Assembly: GCF_017303295.1 (NCBI RefSeq)
Contig: NZ_JAFKOK010000014.1
Coordinates: 62,001-126,000 of the forward strand
Length of the DNA: 64,000 nucleotides
Source: Rhodobacter sp. NTK016B
GTDB lineage: Bacteria > Pseudomonadota > Alphaproteobacteria > Rhodobacterales > Rhodobacteraceae
Direction of reading: 5' to 3'
The position numbers and the translations under genes were made by a program. Under the pieces are notes generated by a model, which searched no databases, was not told the DNA's origin, and worked only from the letters and a program-made list of their open reading frames with translations. Of this stretch, positions 1 through 7,092 are shown one piece after another (the first letter of the stretch is position 1; every line of letters starts with the position of its first letter).

Positions 1-1
1 G

Positions 2-517
2 GAACAGACCGTCACCCTGCCCTGGACCCGGATCACCGAACCTGCCGATGCCCAAGCGGTTGCCACCCGCGTGCAGGTCATGCCGCGTGCCCATGCCGGC
101 GGCAATACGGCCGTGGGCGAAGCGATCCATGTCTCGGCCGCGTTGCTCGATCAGGTGCGCGATTGCGCGCGCTGGGTGATCGATGTCTCCGGCGACGGCG
201 ATGAGAATGAGAGCTTCACGCTGGGGACCGAACGCGTCACTGCTTATCGGCGCGGCATCCAGATCAACGGGCTGGCGATCGAGGCCGCCGGACAGGCGCA
301 GTCGATCACGAATTTCTATCGCCGCCATGTGGTTACGCCCGGCGGCTTCGTTATCACCGCGCGCCAGCACGAAGATTTCGCCCGCGCGATGCGCGAGAAG
401 ATGCTGCGCGAGCTGGTCGCACCGATGGCCAGCCTGCCGGCACCCCTGCCGCGATCCCCGTCACCCGGGCCCGAATTCGCCGCGCTCGCCATCTTTCTGC
501 CGACGCGCACGCGGTGA
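2..517 (+). CDS. DUF1194 family (VWA-like) protein, 5' truncated by the window
   Basis: Only the C-terminal 171 residues are inside the window; the reading frame is open to the first base, so the start lies upstream. The visible part carries the DUF1194 pattern: GGNTAVGEAI, then CARWVIDVSGDGDEN, then INGLAIE, then the FARAMREKMLREL tail. Proteins of this family are predicted secreted von Willebrand factor A-like folds of unknown role. The last 35 residues are Pro-rich. The family call is from recognised motifs and the function is not known. It is followed after 78 bp by sspB on the same strand. Confidence 0.75.
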   Translation, partial: EQTVTLPWTRITEPADAQAVATRVQVMPRAHAGGNTAVGEAIHVSAALLDQVRDCARWVIDVSGDGDENESFTLGTERVTAYRRGIQINGLAIEAAGQAQSITNFYRRHVVTPGGFVITARQHEDFARAMREKMLRELVAPMASLPAPLPRSPSPGPEFAALAIFLPTRTR

Positions 518-595
518 AGGGTTTTCATCACGCCTGAAAGCCCTATGGTACCGGTAAGACAACCCCCGCGACCGGGGGACTTCAAGAGGACGACA

Positions 596-1066
596 ATGGC
601 GCGCGGAATCGATTATGGAAACCTCATGCACCAGGCCATGCGCGGCCTGATCCGCGAGGTTCTGACCGGAATCGCCGAGAACGGCCTGCCCGGTGAACAC
701 CATTTCTTCATCACGCTGAACACCCGCAATCCCGGCGTCCAGATGGCCGACTGGCTTCATGCGCGCTATCCCGACGAGATCACCATCGTCATCCAGCACT
801 GGTTCGAAAATCTCAATGTCGACGACCAAGGCTTTGCGATCACTCTGAATTTCGGCAATCAGCCCGAGCCGCTTTATATCCCCTACGACGCGATCACGAC
901 CTTCGTGGACCCGTCTGTCGAATTCGGCCTGAAATTCGAAACCCACGCCGATGACGACGACGAGGAAGATGACGAGTTTGAGGACGAGGAAGCGCCGATG
1001 ATGCATTCCGAACCCGAGCCGCAGAAAGCGGGCGAGGTCGTGAGCCTCGACAAGTTCCGCAAGTAG
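596..1066 (+). CDS. sspB: SspB, alpha-type ClpXP protease adaptor
   Basis: This 156-residue protein matches the alphaproteobacterial SspB family, which binds ssrA-tagged polypeptides and hands them to ClpX for degradation. Residues 1-115 form the substrate-binding core, including the stretch EHHFFITLNT and the LYIPYDAITTF segment. A very acidic linker (about residues 120-140, runs of Asp/Glu) leads to the C-terminal tail EVVSLDKFRK, which fits the ClpX-docking peptide. The start at 596 is preceded by an AAGAGGA ribosome site at 583-589. An upstream in-frame ATG at 545 lacks one and would add non-conserved residues. Confidence 0.9.
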   Translation: MARGIDYGNLMHQAMRGLIREVLTGIAENGLPGEHHFFITLNTRNPGVQMADWLHARYPDEITIVIQHWFENLNVDDQGFAITLNFGNQPEPLYIPYDAITTFVDPSVEFGLKFETHADDDDEEDDEFEDEEAPMMHSEPEPQKAGEVVSLDKFRK

Positions 1067-1228
1067 CCGGCGGATATTGACACCGGACACGGGCTTTGAG
1101 GGCGGCGCATTGCGCCGCCTTACTGCTTTCTGGCCGACAAAAGGCATGTGTCTTGCCGGGTTCGGGGTTGTTCCCGGCTGGCCGAGCCCTCATGTTCTGG
1201 GCCAGACGAAAGCAGACCCGAGAATTTC

Positions 1229-1693
1229 ATGAGCAAGTCATTGGCGCGCGTGCGCAAAGCCATCGAAGAGATCGGTCTGGATGCCGAGATCCTGCATCCT
1301 GGCCAGAGCCGCACCGCCGAAGACGCGGCCAAGGCCTGTGGTTGCGAGATCGACCAGATTGTGAAATCGCTGATTTTTCAGGGTGAAAGCGGCCAGATCT
1401 ATCTGTTCCTGACGGCGGGTGGCAACCGCCTCGACGCGGAGAAAGGCGCCAGCGTCGCCGGTGAAGCCTTGCTGCGCGCCGATGCCAACACGGTACGCAA
1501 GGTGACGGGCTTTGCCATCGGCGGCGTCGCCCCGATCGGTCACCTCACCGCGCCGCGCATCTTCGCCGATCCCCGGCTGCGGGATTTCGGAACGGTCTAT
1601 GCCGCCGCAGGCACGCCGGACCACGTCTTTTCCGTCGCCCCCGGCGCGCTGTTTGCCGCTTGCGACGCCACCGAGGCCGAGTTCACGCAATGA
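1229..1693 (+). CDS. YbaK/ProX-type aminoacyl-tRNA deacylase
   Basis: The 154-residue protein has the YbaK/EbsC fold signature: the AACGCEIDQIVKSLIF stretch (about residues 33-48), LTAGGNRLDAEK, and a GFAIGGVAPIGHL motif near residue 95. Family members hydrolyse mischarged aminoacyl-tRNAs such as Cys-tRNA-Pro or Ala-tRNA-Pro in the cytoplasm. Which substrate this copy prefers cannot be read from sequence. The ATG at 1229 was chosen over an upstream GTG because conservation begins there. Its stop overlaps the start of the next gene (ATGA at 1690-1693), so the two are probably translationally coupled. Confidence 0.85.
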   Translation: MSKSLARVRKAIEEIGLDAEILHPGQSRTAEDAAKACGCEIDQIVKSLIFQGESGQIYLFLTAGGNRLDAEKGASVAGEALLRADANTVRKVTGFAIGGVAPIGHLTAPRIFADPRLRDFGTVYAAAGTPDHVFSVAPGALFAACDATEAEFTQ

Positions 1694-2124
1694 GCCTGCC
1701 CCATCCCCTCGACGCGCCGGAATTCTACGATCACCTGATGATCAAGCGGTTCCTGGCGTGGGTGATCGACCTGCTGATCACGCTGGTGATCGTGCTTGTG
1801 GTCTTGGCCCTGACCGGTTTTCTGGCGATTGTCATCCTGCCCTTCGTCTGGTCGGCCATCGCCATCGCCTATCGCACGGTTACGCTGACCCGCTACGGCG
1901 CGACGCTGGGGATGATGGTTGCCTCGGTCCGCTGGGTGCGGCTTGACGCCACCCGCCCCGATCAGACCGTGGCGCTGTGGCATTCGGTGATCTACACCGC
2001 GTCGATGGGGTTCGTGATCCCGCAGATCGCCTCGGTCGCGTTGATGATGGTCACGCCGTACCGACAGGGGCTGAACGACTGGATCCTCGGCACCACGATC
2101 GTCAACCGCTATCTCGAACACTGA
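1690..2124 (+). CDS. RDD family integral membrane protein
   Basis: This 144-residue protein has the RDD-family arrangement. A KRFLAWVIDLLIT helix begins near residue 17, carrying the Arg and Asp of the family motif, and is followed by a strongly hydrophobic segment VIVLVVLALTGFLAIVI. A further hydrophobic stretch follows before NDWILGTTIVNR at the C terminus. RDD proteins are small inner-membrane proteins, some linked to ion or osmolyte transport, but no substrate can be assigned here. It overlaps the deacylase gene by four bases, indicating one transcript. Confidence 0.85.
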   Translation: MSLPHPLDAPEFYDHLMIKRFLAWVIDLLITLVIVLVVLALTGFLAIVILPFVWSAIAIAYRTVTLTRYGATLGMMVASVRWVRLDATRPDQTVALWHSVIYTASMGFVIPQIASVALMMVTPYRQGLNDWILGTTIVNRYLEH

Positions 2125-2289
2125 GGATTGAAACGTCGGCGCGTTCTGGAACACGGATGCGCCATGGCCCTTGGCGGACCCGAAAACCGTTGCTAGGTTG
2201 ATCACAGGCGTGCCTGAGTGCACGCATCGTTGAGTACCGATAGCCACGCCGAAGGTCTTCACCGCCCCGCTTGAAGGAAGTGCGCCCCC

Positions 2290-3153
2290 ATGCGCCACTC
2301 GCTGCCCATAGCGCCGCAATTCTATGTCACGGCTCCGCAGCCCTGCCCCTATCTGCCGGGTCAGAGCGAGCGCAAGCTGTTCACGGCTCTGACCGGCGAA
2401 GGCGCGCGTGCGCTTAACGACACGCTGTCCAAGCAGGGCTTCCGTCGCTCACAGAATGTGCTGTATCGCCCGGCCTGCTCGGAATGCGCGGCCTGCCTTT
2501 CGGCGCGGATCCGGGTGGCGGATTTCGAGCCCTCGCGCAGCCAGCGGCGCAACATCAAGCGCAATCAGCATCTGCACCGCGAAGCGACCAGCCCCTGGGC
2601 CACGGATGAGCAGTTCACGCTGTTTCGCCGCTATCTCGACAGTCGCCACGCCGATGGCGGCATGGCCGACATGGACATCTTCGAATTCGCCGCGATGATC
2701 GAAGAGACGCCGGTGCGCTCGCGCGTGATCGAATATACCGAAAAGCCCAAGGCCCCGGTCGAGAACCGGCGTGGCTCAGGTCGGCATCTGTCGGCGGTCT
2801 GCCTGACCGATGTGCTCGATGACGGGCTGAGCCTTGTCTATTCCTTCTATGACCCCGATCGGATCAAGGACGGGCTGGGCACCTATATGATCCTTGATCA
2901 TGTGGCGCTGGCGCGGCAGGTGGGTCTGCCTTACGTCTATCTTGGCTATTGGGTGCCGGGCAGCGCGAAGATGGCCTACAAGGCCAAGTTCAGCGGGCTT
3001 GAGGTCTATCGCGACGGCGACTGGCACGAATTGGGCGACCCCGAGGAATATGGCCGCCAGCCGCATCCGTTGTCTGTGCGCCCGATCACCGAACAGGTCG
3101 CCGCGATCAGCCTGCCCCCGGCGACGCCCTCTCGCGGGTCGCATAACGGCTGA
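2290..3153 (+). CDS. bpt: Aspartate/glutamate leucyltransferase (Bpt), N-degron pathway
   Basis: At 287 residues this matches the bacterial leucyl/arginyl-tRNA-protein transferase family (Bpt, related to eukaryotic ATE1). These enzymes add Leu to proteins with N-terminal Asp or Glu so that ClpS-ClpAP degrades them. Diagnostic segments are [18 protein letters not shown] (residues 19-36), the Cys-rich stretch [14 protein letters not shown] around residue 63, and the GNAT-like region [13 protein letters not shown] to [11 protein letters not shown]. An AAGGAAG ribosome site sits 10 bp before the ATG. A strong terminator follows. It lies close to sspB, another Clp substrate-delivery gene. Confidence 0.9.
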   Translation: MRHSLPIAPQFYVTAPQPCPYLPGQSERKLFTALTGEGARALNDTLSKQGFRRSQNVLYRPACSECAACLSARIRVADFEPSRSQRRNIKRNQHLHREATSPWATDEQFTLFRRYLDSRHADGGMADMDIFEFAAMIEETPVRSRVIEYTEKPKAPVENRRGSGRHLSAVCLTDVLDDGLSLVYSFYDPDRIKDGLGTYMILDHVALARQVGLPYVYLGYWVPGSAKMAYKAKFSGLEVYRDGDWHELGDPEEYGRQPHPLSVRPITEQVAAISLPPATPSRGSHNG

Positions 3154-3179
3154 GGTTTCCCCTTTCTTATTCCGTATCA

Positions 3180-3213
3180 CGCCGCGCCCGAAAGCGCGGC
3201 GTTTTGCGTTTTT
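3180..3213 (+). terminator. Rho-independent terminator after bpt
   Basis: A perfect 8-bp stem, CGCCGCGC (3180-3187) and GCGCGGCG (3194-3201), with a six-base CCGAAA loop is followed by TTTT and then a second T run at 3209-3213. It separates bpt from the ilv leader promoter. Between 3214 and 3364 I see no gene or clear signal. Confidence 0.85.
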
Positions 3214-3364
3214 GCCCCGTGCACCCCCGCGAAAACCGGGTGTCCGCACGATGATTCACTCGAATCGACAGTGCTGGTTTTCGTTTCATGCGCAAACAGG
3301 GGGAAAAACGTAATATCCGGAAAGATTTTCGGTCATTTTCGACGCAAACCGATGTCAAGGGCGC

Positions 3365-3393
3365 TTGACGCTGCCCTGCAGCGGCCGTAATGT
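3365..3393 (+). promoter_or_regulatory. ilvBN promoter (sigma-70 type)
   Basis: A -35 box TTGACG (3365-3370) and a -10 box TAATGT (3388-3393) are separated by exactly 17 bp. Transcription would begin near 3400, a few bases before the ribosome site of the leader peptide at 3420. The fit to consensus and the position just upstream of the attenuator make this the likely ilv promoter. Confidence 0.65.
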
Positions 3394-3419
3394 CCCGCCG
3401 AACGCTACAGGAGAGACGG

Positions 3420-3467
3420 ATGTCCGTCGTACTTATCAGTTCAGGGGATCGTACCGGATCGGCATAA
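3420..3467 (+). CDS. ilv leader peptide (attenuator peptide)
   Basis: A 15-codon ORF, MSVVLISSGDRTGSA, begins at 3420 with an AGGAGA ribosome site at 3409-3414 (spacing 5). Codons 3-6 are Val-Val-Leu-Ile, exactly the three end products of the branched-chain pathway. It lies between a good promoter and a terminator 120 bp upstream of ilvB. This is the classical layout of ribosome-mediated transcription attenuation: ribosome stalling at the Val/Leu/Ile codons under starvation would favour read-through into ilvBN. The peptide is visible in the sequence; its regulatory role is inferred from the arrangement. Confidence 0.8.
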   Translation: MSVVLISSGDRTGSA

Positions 3468-3516
3468 GGCCGACACCGATCGTTCCCCATGCGCCCCCCT
3501 TGACCGGGGGTTTTTT
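3444..3516 (+). terminator. ilv attenuator: leader hairpin plus terminator
   Basis: The terminator stem CCCCC (3495-3499) and GGGGG (3506-3510) is followed directly by six T residues (3511-3516). Upstream, GGGGA (3444-3448) can pair with TCCCC (3484-3488), and GATCGG (3457-3462) with CCGATC (3476-3481), giving a leader hairpin that overlaps the second half of the leader peptide. A stalled ribosome at codons 3-6 leaves these segments free to re-pair, for example GGGG with the C run of the terminator. The exact antiterminator is an inference. Confidence 0.75.
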
Positions 3517-3588
3517 GTTGCCCTATCGGCTGGCCTGGGGCAAAGGCTGGCACAAGATCCGAAGCGAGATCCTAAGGTGGAGAAAGTC

Positions 3589-5355
3589 ATGTCCCAGCAG
3601 ACGAACGCAGCGCAAATGACGGGCGCTAAGATGGTCGTTCAGGCGCTCAAGGACCAGGGTGTCGAAGTCGTGTTCGGCTATCCCGGCGGCGCGGTGCTGC
3701 CGATCTATGACGAATTGTTCCAACAGAACGAAATCCGCCACGTTCTCGTGCGGCACGAACAGGGCGCGACGCATATGGCCGAAGGCTATGCCCGCTCGAC
3801 CGGCAAGCCCGGCGTGGTGCTGGTGACCTCGGGTCCCGGCGCCACAAACGCGGTGACCGGCCTGACCGACGCGCTGATGGATTCGATCCCGCTTGTCGTG
3901 ATCTCGGGTCAGGTGCCCACCTTCCTGATCGGCACCGACGGCTTTCAGGAAGCCGACACCGTGGGCATCACCCGCCCCTGCACCAAGAACAACTGGCTGG
4001 TGAAGGATCCCGACAATCTGGCCGAGACGATCCATCAGGCTTTCCACGTCGCCACGACCGGCCGTCCCGGCCCGGTTCTGGTCGATATCCCCAAGGATGT
4101 GCAATTCGCCGACGGCACCTATACCGCGCCGAAAATGGCGAAGGTCGACCATTATCAGCCCCGCGTGAAGGGCGATATCGAGGCGATCACCGCACTGGTC
4201 GAGCTGATCGAACAGGCCGAGCGCCCGGTCTTCTATACCGGCGGCGGCGTGATCAATTCGGGTCCCGGCGCGTGCCAGCTGCTGGGCGAACTGGCCGACA
4301 GCACCGGCTTTCCCGTCACCTCGACCCTGATGGGTCTGGGCGCCTATCCGGCATCGGGCAAAAGCTGGCTGGGGATGCTGGGCATGCATGGCCTCTACGA
4401 GGCCAACATGGCGATGCATGATTGCGATCTGATGATCAATATCGGCGCGCGGTTCGATGACCGGATCACCGGCCGCGTGAACGCCTTCAGCCCGAATTCG
4501 TTCAAGGCGCATATCGATATTGATCCGTCTTCGGTCAACAAGGTGATCCGCGTGGATCTGCCGATCATCGGCGATGTCGGCCATGTGCTGGAAGACCTGC
4601 TGCGGATCTGGAAATCGCGCGGCCGCAAGACCAACAAAGAAAGCCTCGCCAAGTGGTGGCGCCAGATCGAAGAGTGGAAAGCGGTCAATTGCCTCGCCTA
4701 CAAGGGCTCGGACAGCATCATCAAGCCGCAATACGCGCTGCAAAGGCTGGAAGCGCTGACCAAGGGTCGCGACCGCTACATCACCACCGAAGTGGGTCAA
4801 CACCAGATGTGGGCCGCGCAGTTCCTGCATTTCGACGCGCCCAACCGCTGGATGACCTCGGGCGGTCTGGGCACGATGGGCTACGGCCTGCCCGCCTCGA
4901 TCGGGGTGCAGGTGGCCCATCCCGACGCGCTGGTGATCAACGTCGCCGGCGAGGCCTCGTGGCTGATGAACATGCAGGAAATGGGCACCGCGGTGCAATT
5001 CCGCGCGCCCGTGAAGCAGTTCATCCTGAACAACGAGCGTCTGGGCATGGTGCGCCAGTGGCAGCAATTGCTGCATGGCGAGCGGTATTCGCATTCCTGG
5101 TCTGAATCGCTGCCCGATTTCGTGAAACTGGCCGAAGCGTTCGGCTGCAAGGGGATCAAGGTCGATCACCCCGATCAGCTGGACGACGCGATCATGGAGA
5201 TGATCAATTACGACGGCCCGGTGATCTTCGACTGCCTCGTCGAAAAGCACGAAAACTGCCTGCCGATGATCCCGTCGGGCAATGCGCACAACGACATGCT
5301 GCTGCCGTCCGACGATGTCCGCGCCATTACTGGCGCTGGCGCGGCGCTTGTGTAA
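3589..5355 (+). CDS. ilvB: Acetolactate synthase large (catalytic) subunit
   Basis: This 588-residue ThDP enzyme condenses two pyruvates (or pyruvate and 2-ketobutyrate), the first shared step of Val/Leu/Ile synthesis. The N-terminal domain carries the catalytic Glu in RHEQGATHMAEGYAR (about residue 50), and a central FAD-binding region follows. The C-terminal ThDP domain has GEASWLMNMQEMG through ILNNERLGMVRQWQQ. The usual Mg-binding GDG is here GEA, so Asp is replaced by Glu. ATG 3589 follows AAGGTGGAG at 3574-3582; a GTG at 3577 lies inside that ribosome site and is less likely. It is controlled by the attenuator upstream. Confidence 0.95.
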   Translation: MSQQTNAAQMTGAKMVVQALKDQGVEVVFGYPGGAVLPIYDELFQQNEIRHVLVRHEQGATHMAEGYARSTGKPGVVLVTSGPGATNAVTGLTDALMDSIPLVVISGQVPTFLIGTDGFQEADTVGITRPCTKNNWLVKDPDNLAETIHQAFHVATTGRPGPVLVDIPKDVQFADGTYTAPKMAKVDHYQPRVKGDIEAITALVELIEQAERPVFYTGGGVINSGPGACQLLGELADSTGFPVTSTLMGLGAYPASGKSWLGMLGMHGLYEANMAMHDCDLMINIGARFDDRITGRVNAFSPNSFKAHIDIDPSSVNKVIRVDLPIIGDVGHVLEDLLRIWKSRGRKTNKESLAKWWRQIEEWKAVNCLAYKGSDSIIKPQYALQRLEALTKGRDRYITTEVGQHQMWAAQFLHFDAPNRWMTSGGLGTMGYGLPASIGVQVAHPDALVINVAGEASWLMNMQEMGTAVQFRAPVKQFILNNERLGMVRQWQQLLHGERYSHSWSESLPDFVKLAEAFGCKGIKVDHPDQLDDAIMEMINYDGPVIFDCLVEKHENCLPMIPSGNAHNDMLLPSDDVRAITGAGAALV

Positions 5356-5379
5356 GCCCTTGGTGTAAGGAAGAAATTG

Positions 5380-5946
5380 ATGTCCCCGCTTCACATCCAG
5401 CAAGGCTCGTCCAAGCATTCGGCCTACGAGCTTCGCGACCCGAATTCCGAGGTTCTCGAACGCCATACGCTCGCCGTCATCGTCGCCAACGAACCGGGCG
5501 TTCTGGCCCGGGTCATCGGCCTGTTTTCGGGACGCGGCTATAACATCGAAAGCCTCACCGTCGCCGAGACCGACCACAAAGGCCATCGCTCGCGCATCAC
5601 CATCGTCACGGTGGGCACGCCGCAGGTAATCGAGCAGATCAAGGCGCAGCTTGGCCGTATCGTACCGGTGCACGAGGTCCATGACCTGACGGTCGAGGGC
5701 GCCTCGGTCGAGCGTGAGCTGGCGCTTTTGAAGGTCGAAGGTAAGGGCGATGCCCGGATCGAGGCCCTGCGTCTGGCCGAGATCTTCCGCGCCAATGTGG
5801 TCGATTCTACGCTGGAAAGCTTCGTGTTCGAAATGACCGGCGCGCCGTCGAAGATCGACGCCTTCGCCGATCTGATGCGTCCTCTGGGCCTGTGCGAGAT
5901 CGCGCGCACGGGCGTCGCGGCTCTGGCGCGTGGCGGTGCGGCCTGA
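5380..5946 (+). CDS. ilvN: Acetolactate synthase small (regulatory) subunit
   Basis: The 188-residue protein carries an N-terminal ACT domain, LAVIVANEPGVLARVIGLFSGRGYNIESLTV (about residues 29-59 in sections), followed by the C-terminal small-subunit domain. It binds the catalytic subunit, raises its activity and confers feedback inhibition by valine. It starts 24 bp after ilvB ends, with an AAGGAAG ribosome site at 5368-5374, so the two are co-transcribed. A TTG immediately before the ATG is in frame but is not needed. Confidence 0.95.
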   Translation: MSPLHIQQGSSKHSAYELRDPNSEVLERHTLAVIVANEPGVLARVIGLFSGRGYNIESLTVAETDHKGHRSRITIVTVGTPQVIEQIKAQLGRIVPVHEVHDLTVEGASVERELALLKVEGKGDARIEALRLAEIFRANVVDSTLESFVFEMTGAPSKIDAFADLMRPLGLCEIARTGVAALARGGAA

Positions 5947-6397
5947 GCGCCGCGCCCTGTTTCTGAAGGCGCTGCCCTTTCTCACCGGCGCGGCCCTTGC
6001 GGCGGCGCTGGTCCTGACCGCGGTGGCGACGGTTCAGACCCTGAGCCTGATGCGCGCGCGCCCCGCGGGCACACGGGTCGAGGCCTCGGTCCTGACCGTC
6101 GATCTGCGCCCGCCCACCCAGACCGAACCGTGGTACGAAGGGCGCGTGCGGCTCTTTATCTCGGACCGGCATCTGGGCACCTTCACAATCGCAACCGACC
6201 ACCCGCCCGTCTCGGTGACCGAGATCTGGCCCGGGGCCACGGTCGATGTCGCCGTCACCCAAGGCAATCCCCCGCGCGTCGCGTACTGGCCCACCGGTCC
6301 GGAACACCGGAACCGCGTGACGCTGATCGCCCTTGCGCTCACCCTGCTGCTTGCCGCAGTCTCGGGGCTGGCAACCCGGATACTGAGACCCGCATGA
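5930..6397 (+). CDS. Small two-helix membrane protein, unknown function
   Basis: This 155-residue protein starts at a GTG that overlaps the end of ilvN by 17 bp, so it is probably translated by coupling. It has an N-terminal hydrophobic helix (ALPFLTGAALAAALVLTAVA, about residues 14-33), an extracytoplasmic domain of about 90 residues with beta-type character (VEASVLTVD through VDVAVTQG), and a C-terminal helix VTLIALALTLLLAAVSGLA. The layout resembles DUF3592-type membrane proteins, but I cannot confirm the family. Its stop overlaps the next start (ATGA). Confidence 0.7.
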   Translation: MAVRPERRALFLKALPFLTGAALAAALVLTAVATVQTLSLMRARPAGTRVEASVLTVDLRPPTQTEPWYEGRVRLFISDRHLGTFTIATDHPPVSVTEIWPGATVDVAVTQGNPPRVAYWPTGPEHRNRVTLIALALTLLLAAVSGLATRILRPA

Positions 6398-7029
6398 TCC
6401 CGCTCACCCTGATTGCCGGGCATGACGTGCTGTTCGTCATGGCCGCGCGCGCCGAGTTCGGCCCCCATCTGCAGGCCCGCATCACCCCGCTGATCTGCGG
6501 CGTGGGGCCGGTTGAGGCGGCGATCCAGACGAGCCGGGCGCTGACCCTTCTGGAAGCCGAAGGGCGCAAACCCGCGCTCGTCGTGTCGCTCGGCTCGGCC
6601 GGGTCCGCGCGGCTCGATCATTGCGGGCTCTATCAGGCAAGCCATGTCGCGTGGCGCGATATCGACGCCTCGGCGCTTGGGTTCGAGCGCGGTACGACGC
6701 CCTTTCTCGACCTGCCCGCGATCCTGGAATTGGGTCACGCCATTCCCGGGCTTGAGCGGGCGACCCTGTCGACCGGGGCGAATATCGTCTCGGGCACCGG
6801 ATATGACGGCATCGCGCAGGACATGGTGGATATGGAAACCTTTGCCATCCTGCGCGCCTGCATGCTGGCCGAGGTGCCGCTGATCGCCCTGCGCGGCATC
6901 TCGGACGGCAAGGCAGAACTCACCGGCCTGCATGACTGGCAGGAATACCTGCATGTGGTGGATCAAAAGCTCGCCGGCGCCGTCGACAGGCTGGGCGCCG
7001 CGCTGAATGACGGCAGCCTGACGCTGTAG
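6394..7029 (+). CDS. MTA/SAH nucleosidase-like phosphorylase-family protein
   Basis: The 211-residue protein resembles the PNP/UDP nucleoside phosphorylase fold of 5'-methylthioadenosine/S-adenosylhomocysteine nucleosidases. The visible landmarks are LICGVGPVEAAIQTSR (about residues 30-45), VVSLGSAGSARLD, and the substrate-binding VDMETFAI (about residue 147), which corresponds to the Met-Glu of the ribose site. The Asp of the general-acid position could be that of GISDGK. It would salvage or clear MTA or SAH, but substrate choice is inferred. It is the last gene of the ilv transcript, followed by a REP-like palindrome that includes its stop codon. Confidence 0.75.
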   Translation: MIPLTLIAGHDVLFVMAARAEFGPHLQARITPLICGVGPVEAAIQTSRALTLLEAEGRKPALVVSLGSAGSARLDHCGLYQASHVAWRDIDASALGFERGTTPFLDLPAILELGHAIPGLERATLSTGANIVSGTGYDGIAQDMVDMETFAILRACMLAEVPLIALRGISDGKAELTGLHDWQEYLHVVDQKLAGAVDRLGAALNDGSLTL

Positions 7030-7054
7030 GGGGCGTGCTCTGCACGCACCATTC
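7025..7054 (+). repeat. REP-like palindromic element, copy 1
   Basis: The arms GCGTGC (7033-7038) and GCACGC (7042-7047) flank a three-base loop, with flanks TGTAGGGG on the left and ACCATTC on the right. A second copy with the same flanks lies at 49008-49036. The left flank overlaps the TAG stop codon of the nucleosidase gene. Confidence 0.6.
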
Positions 7055-7063
7055 CGGGCCACG

Positions 7064-7084
7064 AAAAAGGGGCCCGAAGGCCCC
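7064..7084 (-). terminator. Terminator of lpdA (minus strand)
   Basis: Read on the minus strand, GGGGCC-TTCG-GGCCCC is followed directly by five T residues. The UUCG tetraloop on a six-GC stem is a strong intrinsic terminator, sited 9 bp beyond the lpdA stop. On the plus strand it may also stop transcripts of the ilv operon. Confidence 0.85.
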
Positions 7085-7092
7085 TTCCCGTC

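Noticed and set aside
563-578. CCCCC/GGGGG hairpin before sspB as a terminator
   Set aside because: The stem is only five pairs and no T tract follows. The ribosome site of sspB begins right after it.
3523-5985. An 820-residue minus-strand frame opposite ilvBN
   Set aside because: Rich in Asp/His/Arg without domains, and opposed by two certain biosynthetic genes.
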